DNA from: Paramecium sonneborni
Lineage: Eukaryota > Ciliophora > Oligohymenophorea > Peniculida > Parameciidae
Assembly: GCA_905182985.1 (NCBI GenBank)
Contig: CAJJDN010000179.1
Location: 103,812 to 167,811 of the forward strand
DNA length: 64,000 bases
Direction of reading: 5' to 3'
Shown: positions 11,874 through 24,727 of the stretch, one piece after another
Layout: the number at the start of each line of letters is the position of its first letter
How positions within the stretch are numbered: the first letter of the stretch is position 1
The notes under the pieces: model-generated
Databases searched by the model: none
What the model saw: only the letters and a program-made list of their open reading frames with translations
Told to the model about the DNA's origin: nothing
Position numbers and translations under genes: made by a program

Positions 11874-12896
11874 TTTATTAAGTTAATGAATCACATTAAT
11901 CAAGTAAAAGAGAGCCAACCTAATTCATGGGAAATTACAATTCTCTTTTCTTTATATAATATTAATAACGCGTATCAAAACAATTTTTTTGTATTTCAAT
12001 AACTCTTAACTTATTAAATTATAATTTTATTAAGTACTTTTAAATTTTAAATTGAGTTTTTAAGTTTCATTCTCGAAATATGTTATTAACATAAAATTCC
12101 AAAGCCATCAGTTGATTCTTAATTATTATGATTACTTTCGACCACTTATCAAAAAGAATTGAATAACTTAAAAATAATATCATTCTCAAAAAAAAAGATT
12201 CAACTCTCCATTTCAATATTCAAAAAATATTTATTTATCATTCTAATATTAAATCCATCCCTTTTTCTGGAAAGCCTTCAAATATTCCAAGACATCAAAA
12301 TACCATCTTAAAATTGAATAGAGTATATGTATTTATCTTACTTTTATTGAATAACAAATACATATTATTCTTTTTTCTCAAAGTATATACTCCAATGAAT
12401 TTTATTCTATCTTTATTTTACTAATAGAGTCTCTCACACCAAAATTTTATTTCTCTTTTTAACTATTGATTTACTATGATCTCATTTAATTACTCTCAAT
12501 TTGAATATTTAATGTATATCAACAATTTCACTTAATGAATTTACTTTATATTGTATTCAAAATGTAATCGAATTCATCAATATTTATACACTATCATCTT
12601 TCATTTAAATAATTTTATAGTATAATTACTCTTTTGATCTCCTCAAACAAATTTAAAATTGTGCATTTATTCAAAGATTTTAACCTATAATATCCTTTTA
12701 TATAAATTTTATTTTTAATATTTTCCAAGTTTATTAATTATAATTATATATTTTATTATTAAAACTTATAATTAATCAAAAACCTTTATAAAGTAACTTT
12801 TGGCTTAGCTACTTCTTTTAGAAAAATTTTTTTCTATTTTTAATTTTTACAGAATCACCCAGAAATAGATCGGAAAATAAAATTTAAAATTAAAAA
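11874..12896. other. AT-rich intergenic region, about 1 kb
   Basis: Divergent spacer between the Cys-rich gene (minus) and the large membrane protein (plus). It is highly AT-rich with long A/T runs and many TGA codons in all frames. I see no coding signal, repeat array or RNA gene. Confidence 0.5.
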
Positions 12897-15800
12897 ATGA
12901 AGGTATTATTAATAATAAAGATTATAATAGATGAAGTTTATTTTCAAAATAATCTACCCTCTTTTTTGTTCTGTTTATGTTTCCTGCTTAAATAACTCAA
13001 CATAATTTTAACTAGCTGAATTACCGTAACTTTATTTTATAGAAAATGAAAGTTATTATTTAGATTAATCCAAATTTCAAATCCCTTTTTAAGATAAAGA
13101 AGATTTATCTAGAAAACTTGAAAATTTATCCTCCATAAAGTTAATAGAAAAATAAAAAGAATTTAATTTAGGTTTTGTTGATAATTCAACTCTATTAACA
13201 TTGCTCAGACATTAATAAAAATATATTGATATATGTGCATTGCATAACGAAATCATCGATTGTAAACTAAGGATAAATAATACATTATATAATGATGACA
13301 TAATCGTAAATGAAATTACATCTAATAACTCAATTAATCTCCCTAGTAAAGACTGCTACAATGCTTTTGTTATTGAGGATGAATCATTTCTTATTCATTG
13401 TCACAATTCTATCAATTAAATTTAATATTTTATCATAAACAACAAAAGTTAAATATTAGATGAAATCACAATTGATTAATCCCTAGATTGCAGATTTTAA
13501 TCTAAATTTCAATTTAACAAAATATTTATTTATTCAATAGATTGTGAAGTATCAATACTTATATTAATTGAAACAATAAATAAAGATTCAAAAGTATAGT
13601 TTAATCATAATTTCATAAAATTGCATGAATAAGATAACTATCCAAAATAAACCAATTTAATTGATCTAAAAATTTGCGAGTCCAATTAAATATTTCTAAT
13701 TTACAATAATTCAATGTTGTTGTTTAATCTAAACAATAATAGGACTATTACCTTCAATTATTAATATAAAAGATGGCTTGGTTATCTTGAAGAATCATGC
13801 TTTCCTTATGTTTTAAAAGGATAATTTTCAACTAAGCATAATATCGATTAAAATAATCTTCTTTTAGAAAAGAAATTAATGAAAGAATCATTGCTTAAAA
13901 GAATTCAATATTTTGAAAATATATTCATCTTTTAATATGAAAATGAAGCTAATTTATTGTATGATGCAATCTTAAATTAATAAATTTCTAATGTAAAACA
14001 GATTAATCAGTTAAACAAATTATCTTTTCTTGTGACTCTTGACAAGAATAATAATATTTCCATCTATAAACTTATATGCCTCACAAAAATTATCAAATAC
14101 TAAAATTTTCCATATACTGCAATATTTTAGAAAAGCTTATATGGATTTTAGAACAATATAGTCTTATTATACTGTCAAACCTCTTTTTATTCTATAGAAT
14201 TACCTTTTTAGATACCATAATTAGCAAATATCCAGATTACATAAGATTTTCTTCATAAGAATTCCTTCAGAGTCAATAAATCGTAATTAAATCAAATTAT
14301 ACCTACATATTTTGATTTAATATAAGATTTAGATCATATTTTTAACGAATAAAATAATGAAGCTATATTAACTTATCATAAAAAATTACCAATTAAAAAG
14401 ATCTTAAAAATTATTTCAGATGAAATGAACTTTTTCGTAATTATTTATGAAGATTAGAATCATAAAATTTTTGTTCATATAAAGGGAGACAATTTTTAAA
14501 GAAATTTTAATGTAATGAATACAACTAATGAGATATCAGTAGAATCTTTCAAAGTAGGCCTTGATTCCATAATAATATTATTTATTAAAATTAATCAAAT
14601 AACTACCTATATGATTTCCGATAAAAAGGATTTAATATACAAAGATACTATTATGTCTAAAATAAAAATAAAAGAGTGCAAGGCTGATCTAAATGAAATA
14701 ATCTGTCTCTTCTATGATAATACTATCGGAATATATTCGACTAATATTTGGTCTGAATATTTCTAGACATAAAAAAAAGATCTTCAAGATTTTTGGTTTA
14801 AAGTTAAAGAAAACAAATTTGAAGATTTTAGAGTACCATACTTGTACATTAACTACGAGAATAATTATGTAGAAATTAAACCGTTAAAACCTTAATTAAA
14901 TAACATCTTAATAACAGTAACTGGTTAAATACTTTACTCACATATATTTGTACTTCAAAACAGATTATTGTTAATCGTACAAAATGAAGATTTAATCTAA
15001 TTACAGAATTATTACTTTGAAATAAATTAGATAAACTTCCTTTATAAAATGTCAACATATGAATTTCGAATTTTATATCCTTTAAAAATAAAATTTTATA
15101 GTAAATTATTCTGCATTATAACAACTAAAAATGGATAAGATTATTTATTCATTTATGATATCACCTAACAAGCAAGATCTTGCTTGAGATAAATTATTAA
15201 AATGTATCCTAATTACAACGATTTTGATCTGATTGATGAAACAGGCATTTTGAGCCTACATTTTCCAGATAAAATTATTATTAGTTATCCATTCATTATT
15301 ATCAGTATCAATTCATTAAAAAAATCTGATTTATCTATAATAGAATCTGAAATACAATTTCAAGCCAAATCCTATATAGAATCCATACCATCATTTTTTA
15401 GTATCAATTTTTAATTGCCAAATATCGATAATAATTTGAGATATAAATTTAATGCTGAATAATAATAAAGGCTATTTGTTAATAGTTAAAATGAAATTAC
15501 AAATATAGATTCCATCTACGGAAGCATAAATAGTTTAAATTTAAGTAATTGGTGTAATGGATTTATATAATTACCTATTAAAGTTTTAAAAACATAATAA
15601 TTGAGCTGCTCTCAAATTATATAAAAATTTTGTTTAATTGATTAGAAAATATTAATTTACGATTTTTTTGATTCTAATGGAACTATCCTTTTACCAGTGA
15701 ATCAAAAAATTTTAAATAATTTTAATTCTTTCTATCAGATCATTCCCATAATATATAATGACTTTAGTGGTTAAATTGCCTTTGTTAATATATTGAATAA

Positions 15801-17877
15801 TCAATCAATAGAATAAAGTATAAATGAAACCAAATTTTATGAAGGAGTGAATGTGAGTTTTATTCATTATAAATTTTAATCTATAAATACTGATAACAGT
15901 TTGATTATTTTATATAGTGATAACATGGTTTAAATATATTCATTAATAGGAAATGAAAAAAATTTATCTTATTAATTAGACTGTTAAATACATTTTGAAT
16001 AGATGATTTAAATAGAATATTTGTNAACAGTAACTGGTTAAATACTTTACTCACATATATTTGTACTTCAAAACAGATTATTGTTAATCGTACAAAATGA
16101 AGATTTAATCTAATTACAGAATTATTACTTTGAAATAAATTAGATAAACTTCCTTTATAAAATGTCAACATATGAATTTCGAATTTTATATCCTTTAAAA
16201 ATAAAATTTTATAGTAAATTATTCTGCATTATAACAACTAAAAATGGATAAGATTATTTATTCATTTATGATATCACCTAACAAGCAAGATCTTGCTTGA
16301 GATAAATTATTAAAATGTATCCTAATTACAACGATTTTGATCTGATTGATGAAACAGGCATTTTGAGCCTACATTTTCCAGATAAAATTATTATTAGTTA
16401 TCCATTCATTATTATCAGTATCAATTCATTAAAAAAATCTGATTTATCTATAATAGAATCTGAAATACAATTTCAAGCCAAATCCTATATAGAATCCATA
16501 CCATCATTTTTTAGTATCAATTTTTAATTGCCAAATATCGATAATAATTTGAGATATAAATTTAATGCTGAATAATAATAAAGGCTATTTGTTAATAGTT
16601 AAAATGAAATTACAAATATAGATTCCATCTACGGAAGCATAAATAGTTTAAATTTAAGTAATTGGTGTAATGGATTTATATAATTACCTATTAAAGTTTT
16701 AAAAACATAATAATTGAGCTGCTCTCAAATTATATAAAAATTTTGTTTAATTGATTAGAAAATATTAATTTACGATTTTTTTGATTCTAATGGAACTATC
16801 CTTTTACCAGTGAATCAAAAAATTTTAAATAATTTTAATTCTTTCTATCAGATCATTCCCATAATATATAATGACTTTAGTGGTTAAATTGCCTTTGTTA
16901 ATATATTGAATAATCAATCAATAGAATAAAGTATAAATGAAACCAAATTTTATGAAGGAGTGAATGTGAGTTTTATTCATTATAAATTTTAATCTATAAA
17001 TACTGATAACAGTTTGATTATTTTATATAGTGATAACATGGTTTAAATATATTCATTAATAGGAAATGAAAAAAATTTATCTTATTAATTAGACTGTTAA
17101 ATACATTTTGAATAGATGATTTAAATAGAATATTTGTTTTATGATGATTCTTAATACTTTTTTCTATTATTAATTTCCGAATCTACAATGATTTTAATAA
17201 GTTGTCACAAAAACATGTTTGACCTCAATAAAAGTGTTAAATTTGATCCTTTTTTTCAAATAGTGGCTTTTCACATTTTGGATTTTGAAATTTTTAATTC
17301 TGAGATCCATCTTAATGTTATTTTATTTTGTCTTAAAGATATTGGATACATTTTTTAAATTAATTTTGACTTTAGAGAATATAAGATTCAAAAATAATCT
17401 ATAAAATAATTAATAAGATATTTAAATGTGACTTTTGAAAAATTCCAAAAATTAACAGAAACCATTTATATTCTGAAGGGAATATCTGATAAATCAATCT
17501 CATCATCTTTTTTATATAATATAAATCGAAACTAAACAATTGTAGACGAATTAGTGGATTATTTTTATAAATATGAATAAGCTTAAGATATCTAACGTTA
17601 TAATGAAACACATTTTATCTTATAAGAAAAAAGAGATCTAGGAATCGTTGTATAGCTTATTTAAATTAACTATTACAAAGTAATATTTGTATAAAAACAA
17701 TGCAATTTAGTTTTGAATAACGATGTATCAAGACTCACCACAATAATAATTCGATAAGAAAATATACTTACCTAATCTTAGATTACATTATATTTAGTTA
17801 TAGTCGATTTTATATTAATCATACTTTTTAATAGAAATAAATAGAAAAATCGCGCTGCTTGTTGTTAAAGATCATGA
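12897..17877 (+). CDS. Large secreted, membrane-anchored protein; reading frame contains an artefactual 1,113-bp duplication
   Basis: Open in the ciliate code from ATG 12931 (or from a 6-nt first exon ATGAAG at 12897-12902 joined over a 28-nt intron, 12903-12930) to TGA 17875-17877. The N-terminus MKFIFKIIYPLFCSVYVSC is a signal peptide. Near the end a hydrophobic stretch (LYLVIVDFILIILF) followed by a basic Cys-containing tail (NRNKQKNRAACC) looks like a type I membrane anchor. The ectodomain is about 1,200 residues, mostly beta-like, with scattered Cys; I do not recognise the family. Bases 14913-16024 recur at 16026-17137 across a single N. The inserted 1,113 nt is a multiple of three, so the frame survives the duplication. 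With one copy removed the protein is about 1,277 aa. Confidence 0.75.
14913..17137. repeat. Direct repeat of 1,112 bp around a single N (14913-16024 and 16026-17137): probable assembly overlap
   Basis: The sequence ending just before the N at 16025 recurs from the base after it, with no difference seen on visual comparison. Unique sequence resumes on both sides. Copies that stay indistinguishable over 1.1 kb, meeting exactly at a one-base gap, are what a scaffolder leaves when two overlapping contigs are joined without merging. Coordinates downstream are therefore inflated by 1,113 bp. Confidence 0.92.
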
Positions 17878-18044
17878 TTATCATTAAAATAACATTATAT
17901 ATTTAAATAAGATTTATAAACTATTGTATTAAGAATATATATGAAGAATTTCTTAAATGTGTAATCATTTTATTGCACAATATATATTTCTACATTTTAC
18001 ATTTATAGATTAAAGAAATCAAATTCTACTTTAATAATATTTTT

Positions 18045-18299
18045 ATGACTCAAAAAAATTAAGATTACTAACAATAACTATTATTAAATGATCAAACAAA
18101 TGATGATAGATCCTGGGGATTAAAATAAGAAAATTTAAACAAAACCAAGGTTTAAACAGAATAAGATGATGAAATTGTTAACTAACCTTAAATTAAATAA
18201 TAAAATTCTTCAAAATAAGGAAGCTTTTGGGCTATATGTCTTTGTTAATGTTTTATCGAATGTCTGGGAAGTTGTTGTATTTAAATGATAGCAAAATGA
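18045..18299 (+). CDS. Small protein with cysteine-rich hydrophobic C-terminus
   Basis: 84 aa, single exon. The N-terminal 55 residues are polar and Gln/Asn/Asp-rich. The C-terminus (FWAICLCQCFIECLGSCC) packs seven cysteines among hydrophobic residues, recalling short cysteine-rich membrane-associated tails that are S-acylated or insert in membranes. No family name can be given. It lies 167 bp downstream of the large membrane-protein gene on the same strand, inside the duplicated segment. Confidence 0.6.
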
Positions 18300-19126
18300 A
18301 AATGCTGATATTATTAATAATATATTTTTATATTCAAAAACATTCAAAATATTTTATTAGATATAAGACTATAGCTCCTATAAGATGTCCAGTTTAGAAA
18401 AAAAATGAATAAAAAAGGATTATTTTATTTTTCAAATAATTCAGTTCTATATATTAAATACTCTAAAAATGAAAGTTTAAAATAAAATAATTCCCTTGAT
18501 AAAATTCATATTATAAATAAAGATTTCTCTATAATAGATAATGACTTCAAAACATATTCAATAATTAATTTACAGCTTCATTTAGCAACTATGGGTGATT
18601 AATAGAAATACATCGCTTCTATCATATTTATTAAAATTCAATAATTAAATTTATTTTTTATTTTATTATATATATAAAACTAAAATAAATAACAATTCTA
18701 TAAAGCTTTAAATTTTTAAGTCTAATCATAATTAAAAAAAAAAAAACCTTCAATTGGTAGGTAAGGCTTGAAAACTATGATNTGCAATTTAGTTTTGAAT
18801 AACGATGTATCAAGACTCACCACAATAATAATTCGATAAGAAAATATACTTACCTAATCTTAGATTACATTATATTTAGTTATAGTCGATTTTATATTAA
18901 TCATACTTTTTAATAGAAATAAATAGAAAAATCGCGCTGCTTGTTGTTAAAGATCATGATTATCATTAAAATAACATTATATATTTAAATAAGATTTATA
19001 AACTATTGTATTAAGAATATATATGAAGAATTTCTTAAATGTGTAATCATTTTATTGCACAATATATATTTCTACATTTTACATTTATAGATTAAAGAAA
19101 TCAAATTCTACTTTAATAATATTTTT
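18300..19126. other. Intergenic sequence spanning the second N
   Basis: AT-rich. Contains a TGA-poor stretch on the plus strand beginning at the ATG near 18407, but it has no recognisable motif and runs into obvious non-coding A/T tracts. Long open frames arise easily here because only TGA terminates. From 18783 on it is the second copy of the 3' end of the membrane-protein gene. Confidence 0.4.
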
Positions 19127-19381
19127 ATGACTCAAAAAAATTAAGATTACTAACAATAACTATTATTAAATGATCAAACAAATGATGATAGATCCTGGGG
19201 ATTAAAATAAGAAAATTTAAACAAAACCAAGGTTTAAACAGAATAAGATGATGAAATTGTTAACTAACCTTAAATTAAATAATAAAATTCTTCAAAATAA
19301 GGAAGCTTTTGGGCTATATGTCTTTGTTAATGTTTTATCGAATGTCTGGGAAGTTGTTGTATTTAAATGATAGCAAAATGA
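19127..19381 (+). CDS. Second copy of the small Cys-tail protein (probable assembly duplicate)
   Basis: Corresponds base for base to 18045-18299 shifted by 1,082 bp. It should be counted once if the single-N join is an assembly artefact. Confidence 0.5.
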
Positions 19382-20559
19382 AAATGCTGATATTATTAAT
19401 AATATATTTTTATATTCAAAAACATTCAAAATATTTTATTAGATATAAGACTATAGCTCCTATAAGATGTCCAGTTTAGAAAAAAAATGAATAAAAAAGG
19501 ATTATTTTATTTTTCAAATAATTCAGTTCTATATATTAAATACTCTAAAAATGAAAGTTTAAAATAAAATAATTCCCTTGATAAAATTCATATTATAAAT
19601 AAAGATTTCTCTATAATAGATAATGACTTCAAAACATATTCAATAATTAATTTACAGCTTCATTTAGCAACTATGGGTGATTAATAGAAATACATCGCTT
19701 CTATCATATTTATTAAAATTCAATAATTAAATTTATTTTTTATTTTATTATATATATAAAACTAAAATAAATAACAATTCTATAAAGCTTTAAATTTTTA
19801 AGTCTAATCATAATTAAAAAAAAAAAAACCTTCAATTGGTAGGTAAGGCTTGAAAACTATGATATTACTTCATTATGAAGATATTTGTTTAAAAATTTCT
19901 GTTTAGCAATCTAAAATGTATCACATAAAAGTTTATTTCTACTAATTATTTACTCGATTTATTTTGTTAATTCAACTTATTTACATCTTTATTTCCGAAA
20001 AATAGTACTTTTAATTGCAAATAGTTTATTGTAATTTTATAATTTAATCAATTAACAAAAGAAATATTTAGTTTTATTTGAATATTCATAAATTATTTGA
20101 GAATAAAAATAAAAAGCGAGTTTATAAAATGACTTATTATCAGAAGCTGGAAATTATGAAATATGACACAGCTATGAAAAGTTCTAAAATAAGAACAATA
20201 ATATTGATATTAACGAATAAAAGCTAAAATTCAAGAGCAGTTTCAATTCATCCAAATTGATCAATTAAAGATTGGATAAATTTATTATATTTTATTTCAA
20301 GAAGTTATGTCTATCTATAAAATTGAAATTAAATAATGTAGAATAATTTTAAAGTATTTTTCTAAATAAATGGGATAAAGATTGATATTTGAAAGATGCG
20401 AACAAAAATGAGGGTTTATTAATGTGAATTGAAACTTTAGCTATTAAATAAATATTAATAAAATGATGCCTATGAAAAATTTTCTAATTTACAACGTCGA
20501 TAGTAAGAAGTCATATGTTTGTTCAAATAAGGAGATTTAAAATGGAACACTGGAGCAAT
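19382..20559. other. Non-coding or decayed sequence upstream of the VPS4 remnant
   Basis: Copy-two sequence to 19863, then unique AT-rich DNA. Short protein-like pieces occur (around 20230-20400, plus strand) but are broken by TGA and frame changes. They may be the eroded 5' part of the pseudogene that follows. Confidence 0.4.
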
Positions 20560-21757
20560 AATTAAAGAAAAAAAAGGAAGGAGTAAAAAGTCTATTTTAA
20601 GGTTTAGCAAAAATGCAAGTGTGGATAGAAAGTATTTTCTATATATTCTATATTGAAAGGAGAGTTTAAAGAAGAAAAAAAGAAATAATTATCATATTAC
20701 AATGCTAGAAAAGAGGAAATTACAAAAAGATTAGAAGTTATAGAGGAATATGAGCAGGCGAAAAAAATTAAGAGTCAAGCAAAAATTAATAGACTAGTTA
20801 ATAAGAAAAGAAGTAATATTGTTCAGTATATTAGAAAATAGGGAGAAAAAGATTAATAGAATAAATTTAATAATATATTATAGTAAGCTATTGTAAAAGT
20901 AAAGCCTAATGTAAATTGGAGTGATATAGCAGATTTAGAATCTGCTAAGCTTGCCTTGAATGAAGCTGTCCTTTTTCCAATAAAATTCCCTCATTTCTTT
21001 GAAGGAGCAAGAAAACCTTGGAAAGGAATTCTTATGTATGGAGTAAAAATTAAGAAAAAAAAAATTAGCCTCCAGCACCTTCTTTTCTATAACTTCTACT
21101 GATCTCGTCTCATAATAAGAGGGAGAGATTGAATAATTGATAAAGACTCTATTTACAATGGCTAGAGAATAAAAACCATCGATTATTTTTATAGATAAAA
21201 TTAATTCTCCTCTTCAAGCTTAAGAAGATGTTCAAAATGATACAAACAAAAGAGTTATTACTGAATTTTTGAGGTAAATGTTAGAAATTGGATAGGATAA
21301 TATTGAAGTCCTTATACTTGGTGCAACTAATCTACCATGGGCTTTAGACACTCCTATTTGCAAAAGGTAATTATTTACTATGTCTAATGTTTTTAGATTT
21401 GAAAAAAAAATATATATTCCACTTCCTGATAAATAATCATTTTAAGATCTATCGGATATTCTGAATTAGATATTAGTTTATTAATAAGAGATGCTGCTTA
21501 TGAACAAGTTAGGAAACTTCAATCAGCCAAAAATTTAAATAAATCACAATTAATGGTTAATTTTAATGGACTCCTGTTGCAGACAACGAAGAAGGAACTC
21601 CAAAATCTTTTATGGAACTAAATCAAAAAGATATTGTTCTTCTAATGTTTGTTATTGTGATTTCCTATTAGCATTGAAAAAATTTAAGAAATCTGTTTCA
21701 TTAGATTAACTAAGAGAATATGAAAAATGGTCTAAATAATTTGGACAAGAAAGTTGA
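20560..21757 (+). pseudogene. VPS4: VPS4 (AAA ATPase, ESCRT disassembly) pseudogene
   Basis: Unmistakable VPS4 pieces occur in order but in different frames. The entry to the AAA domain is [17 protein letters not shown] to PWKGILMYG (about 20897-21040). Next come [12 protein letters not shown] and KPSIIFIDKINS, then GATNLPWALD, FEKKIYIPLPD after a 30-nt intron at 21369-21398, the helix RDAAYEQVRKLQSAK, and finally the Vps4-specific C-terminal helix LREYEKWSKQFGQES ending in TGA at 21757. The P-loop segment (GPPGTGK) that should follow GILMYG is deleted, the Walker B DE is DK, and the Arg-finger region is CKRFEKK. Several frameshifts separate the blocks. The gene cannot make an active ATPase. 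The N-terminal MIT domain is too eroded to recognise. A functional paralogue must lie elsewhere in the genome. Confidence 0.9.
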
Positions 21758-22206
21758 TTCTTATTTTTATTATATATATAAATATATTTTATTTATTCAA
21801 AACATATTTTAATATAAATTATCATAAATTATTTTGTTATATTAACTTAATTATTTATTTTTTATTACTAAAGTCTTTTATTATACTTTTTAATGATAAT
21901 ATATAACATATAAAATAACAAATTCCTTAATTCATGACTTTTTATTATAGTCTCCAATTTTATAATTTTAGTATAATAATTTGAAAACATGCATTTGATA
22001 TGCATTTTGATCAGTGAAATAAAAGATTCTTAACCTATATGATTAGATATTTATTGAGTGAAAAAGTATTAATTAAATAAGTATGGTGAGAGTATGGTAA
22101 GGAGATTAGAATAAGATAATAAGTAAGAAAGTGCGAGGGAAAATGTAATTAAAGAAGAGAATGTTTAAAATAATTTTTTTATATTATAAAATAAATAAAA
22201 AAAAAA
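21758..22206. other. AT-rich intergenic region
   Basis: No coding signal. It precedes the ankyrin gene and presumably holds its promoter; an A-run sits directly before the start ATG. Confidence 0.5.
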
Positions 22207-24150
22207 ATGGACCCAGAAAAATAACTGATGGATTAACCATTGGAAGAGGAATCAGAAATAGATGAAGATGAAAAGAGAGAGAAGGGAGATAAGCATTAAC
22301 AATTGTATAAAGATTTATTAAATAGATTAGATTGAGTGCATGTTAGAAAGGAGATTTATAAGCAGCGCAGCGTTGTTTGGATAAGAAGGCAAATGTTTTT
22401 GTTGAGGATAAGAAGAAATGGAATTGTTTGATGTGGGCATCATGTAGAGGGTACACAGAGATAGTTCGTCTTTTATTATCTCGTTAAGCAGCAGCCTTAT
22501 ATGTTCCAGAAATGGCTACAATATTGTAGAACTTTGCATAGACAATGCCAATATATTCAAGTCCATTGAATTAATCATCTCCAACAAAATCAACATATTT
22601 TGGTGGAAGTCCTGGAGGTGTAGCTTAATCAGCAATATTTAATTTCCCCTAATAACCATAATAATAATTATCAAGGAAAGTGGTTTAAGGTATAATAAAT
22701 TAATAAGTACGTTCAACACCATTGATGTGGGCATGTTTTAAAGGACATGTATAGGTTGTATGGTTATTATTGAAAGCAGGGTTGAGTTGGGAGGTATATA
22801 TATTATAATTTATATAAAATATATAGGATGTTGATCAATTTGGTAATAACAGTGTGCATTTGGCAGCTTCAGGAGGAAACTAGATAGTATTTTAGACATT
22901 ATTGTTTTATGGAGTTGCAGTAGATAGACCAAATACAAGAGGACATACAGCTAAAGATTTGGCAACAAATGCTTATATATTGTAATTGATAAAGTTGTTA
23001 GAAGCAAATGGATAAACATCTAAGTTTTTTTGTATGACGTGTCGTAAATTTTGGAAGGAAGAGGAATATAGAATGGATTGGGTATATGAAAATGCTGAAT
23101 CTACAGATCTGGAGAAACCAGAAGGGAGATGTTTGAATTGTTGGAATATAATAAAGAAACATACAGAAGAATTATTAAGTATTATTGAAAAATAAGATCA
23201 TAAATTATTGACAGAAAAATTGAACGAAATTGAAAAGGGGATGGTTATCAAGAATGAAAATGGAAAAGAAGAATTATAAAGAATTGAAATAGATCCTAAG
23301 AACTATAAATTTGCATTGATTGAATAAGAGAAATTGAGAACATAGAATGTTATATTGGATTATTTGAGTACTTTAAAACATGTTCCAAATTATAAGACAA
23401 TCTTAAAATCAGTTAATTAGATTTAATCAATGTTAGATGATGCAATAAGTAGAGGAGTTATGATTGATGCTCATGTTAAAGAAGAAGCAGAGAAAGAAAT
23501 GGATAGATTAAAAGCAGAGGTATATATATATGTATAATCAATATAATAGAGAAATTTATAATTTGAATTAGATAATTTAGATATTGGATTGTCTACACCA
23601 GAATAAGTGGTTGTGTTGAATGATAAAGTAGTTATAGCAACAGAAAAAGGAGTTGATAAATAATATATAGATTAAGCTTCAGAATTAAGAGATAAAATGG
23701 CAAAAGCTATTTAAGCTAAGAAAATATTGAAGATGTTTAATGAATATCCTGCTAGAGAAATACCAGATCCTATTAAATGGGATCCTAAGACTAAAAAACC
23801 TATAGATCCAATTACTGGAAAACCTATTGATCCTCTTAAATTAGCGTTATAGAATTAGAAAAAAAAGAAAAAGAAGGAACCAAAATTTGTTATTCCAGAA
23901 TGGGCTAATGATGTCAAATCTTTAGATGAAAATATTAAAGGTATATTATTATTGAGTAATTATAATTTATTTAGGATTGGAAGGTCTTTTAAAGGAAGCA
24001 GAAGTGCTAAATTTAAATCATGAATTTGTTGAAGAAAGTGTCTAATAAATAAAGAGAATGAAAAATGAAATGAGATATAGAAAAGAAGTTGATGAATAAT
24101 TAAAGTGGATTGCTGATGCTAAAGCAGCAGAAAAAAAGAAAAATAAATGA
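22207..24150 (+). CDS. Ankyrin-repeat protein with Cys4 (CxxC..CxxC) site and coiled coil
   Basis: 606 aa over five exons; introns 22305-22330, 22794-22826, 23520-23549 and 23941-23974 each restore frame. After an acidic N-terminus come ankyrin repeats: LLSACQKGDLQAAQRCLD, NCLMWASCRGYTEIVRLLL, TPLMWACFKGHVQVVWLLLKAG, NSVHLAASGGN and a last degenerate unit. A Gln/Ser/Pro insert (about residues 95-160) interrupts the array. Directly after it, FFCMTCRKF and GRCLNCWNI give two CxxC pairs, a likely zinc site. The remaining ~330 residues are charged and helical, with a PDPIKWDPKTKKPIDP proline stretch before a Lys-rich tail. Scaffold or adaptor function is inferred. Converges on the AP-2 sigma gene with 11 bp between stops. 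Confidence 0.88.
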
Positions 24151-24161
24151 TATATAATGTA

Positions 24162-24665
24162 TCAATCTAATAATTCAATATTCTTGACTGCATTAATTAT
24201 GACTTATTTTGAAGTTTCGACAATCTCACCACCTACAATCATCTCATCCAAAATTGAATATGCCTTACAAAATAGTATTTATTTACTTTATTGAAATTGA
24301 AGACTATATCCAATTCACAAACATTTCCAAAATACTTGTCTAATACTTCTACATACAAATGTATCAATTCTAACATTGTTAATTCATTGTCACTCACATC
24401 TACACATAATGCAAAAAACAATCCTGCATATCTTTTATAGATAATTTTATAATTCCTGAACTAATTATGATTTAATTCAATACTTCTAAAAAGTTAGTGT
24501 GTTTTGTATCTCTACAAACTATTAATCGATGAACCTCATTCTATAACTTTACTTTCTCAGCATCATCATAATACACATACCATTTAGATAGTCTTGTCTT
24601 TCCTTGTCTATTTTGTAACAAAATGAATCTAATCTTAAATGAATTACTATATATATTCGTACCAT
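24162..24665 (-). CDS. AP2S1: AP-2 adaptor complex small (sigma) subunit
   Basis: 142 aa after removal of three introns (24634-24662, 24461-24483, 24264-24286), exactly the length of human AP2S1. The first intron falls directly after the ATG codon. Signature residues: [20 protein letters not shown] at the start, [19 protein letters not shown] in the middle (the FRN and HTNF positions point to AP-2, not AP-1), KRYAGLFF, and [11 protein letters not shown] followed by [16 protein letters not shown]. It is the longin-fold subunit that, with the alpha subunit, binds dileucine cargo signals at the plasma membrane in clathrin endocytosis. Sigma-1 is the main alternative. Confidence 0.93.
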
Positions 24666-24727
24666 GATTTTTATTCAAATTTATTTATTTATTTAATTAT
24701 ATATATATATAAATAAATTAAGTAAAT

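Larger units (their letters stand above)
17701..19863. repeat. Direct repeat of 1,081 bp around a single N (17701-18781 and 18783-19863): probable assembly overlap
   Basis: Second case of the same pattern, with the N at 18782. It duplicates the last 177 bp of the large membrane-protein gene and the whole small gene at 18045-18299. Even the 13-base A run in each copy matches, which argues against an old biological duplication. The second copy of the 3' end of the membrane gene (about 18783-18959) is not a separate gene. Confidence 0.92.

Noticed and set aside
14913..17137. Interpreting the 1.1-kb repeat as a real internal duplication of the membrane protein
   Set aside because: No difference seen between the arms and a single N exactly at the junction, repeated in the same style at 18782, favour contig overlap.
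20560..21757. Calling the VPS4-like sequence a functional divergent ATPase
   Set aside because: The P-loop is missing and at least three frame changes separate conserved blocks; short introns do not explain them.
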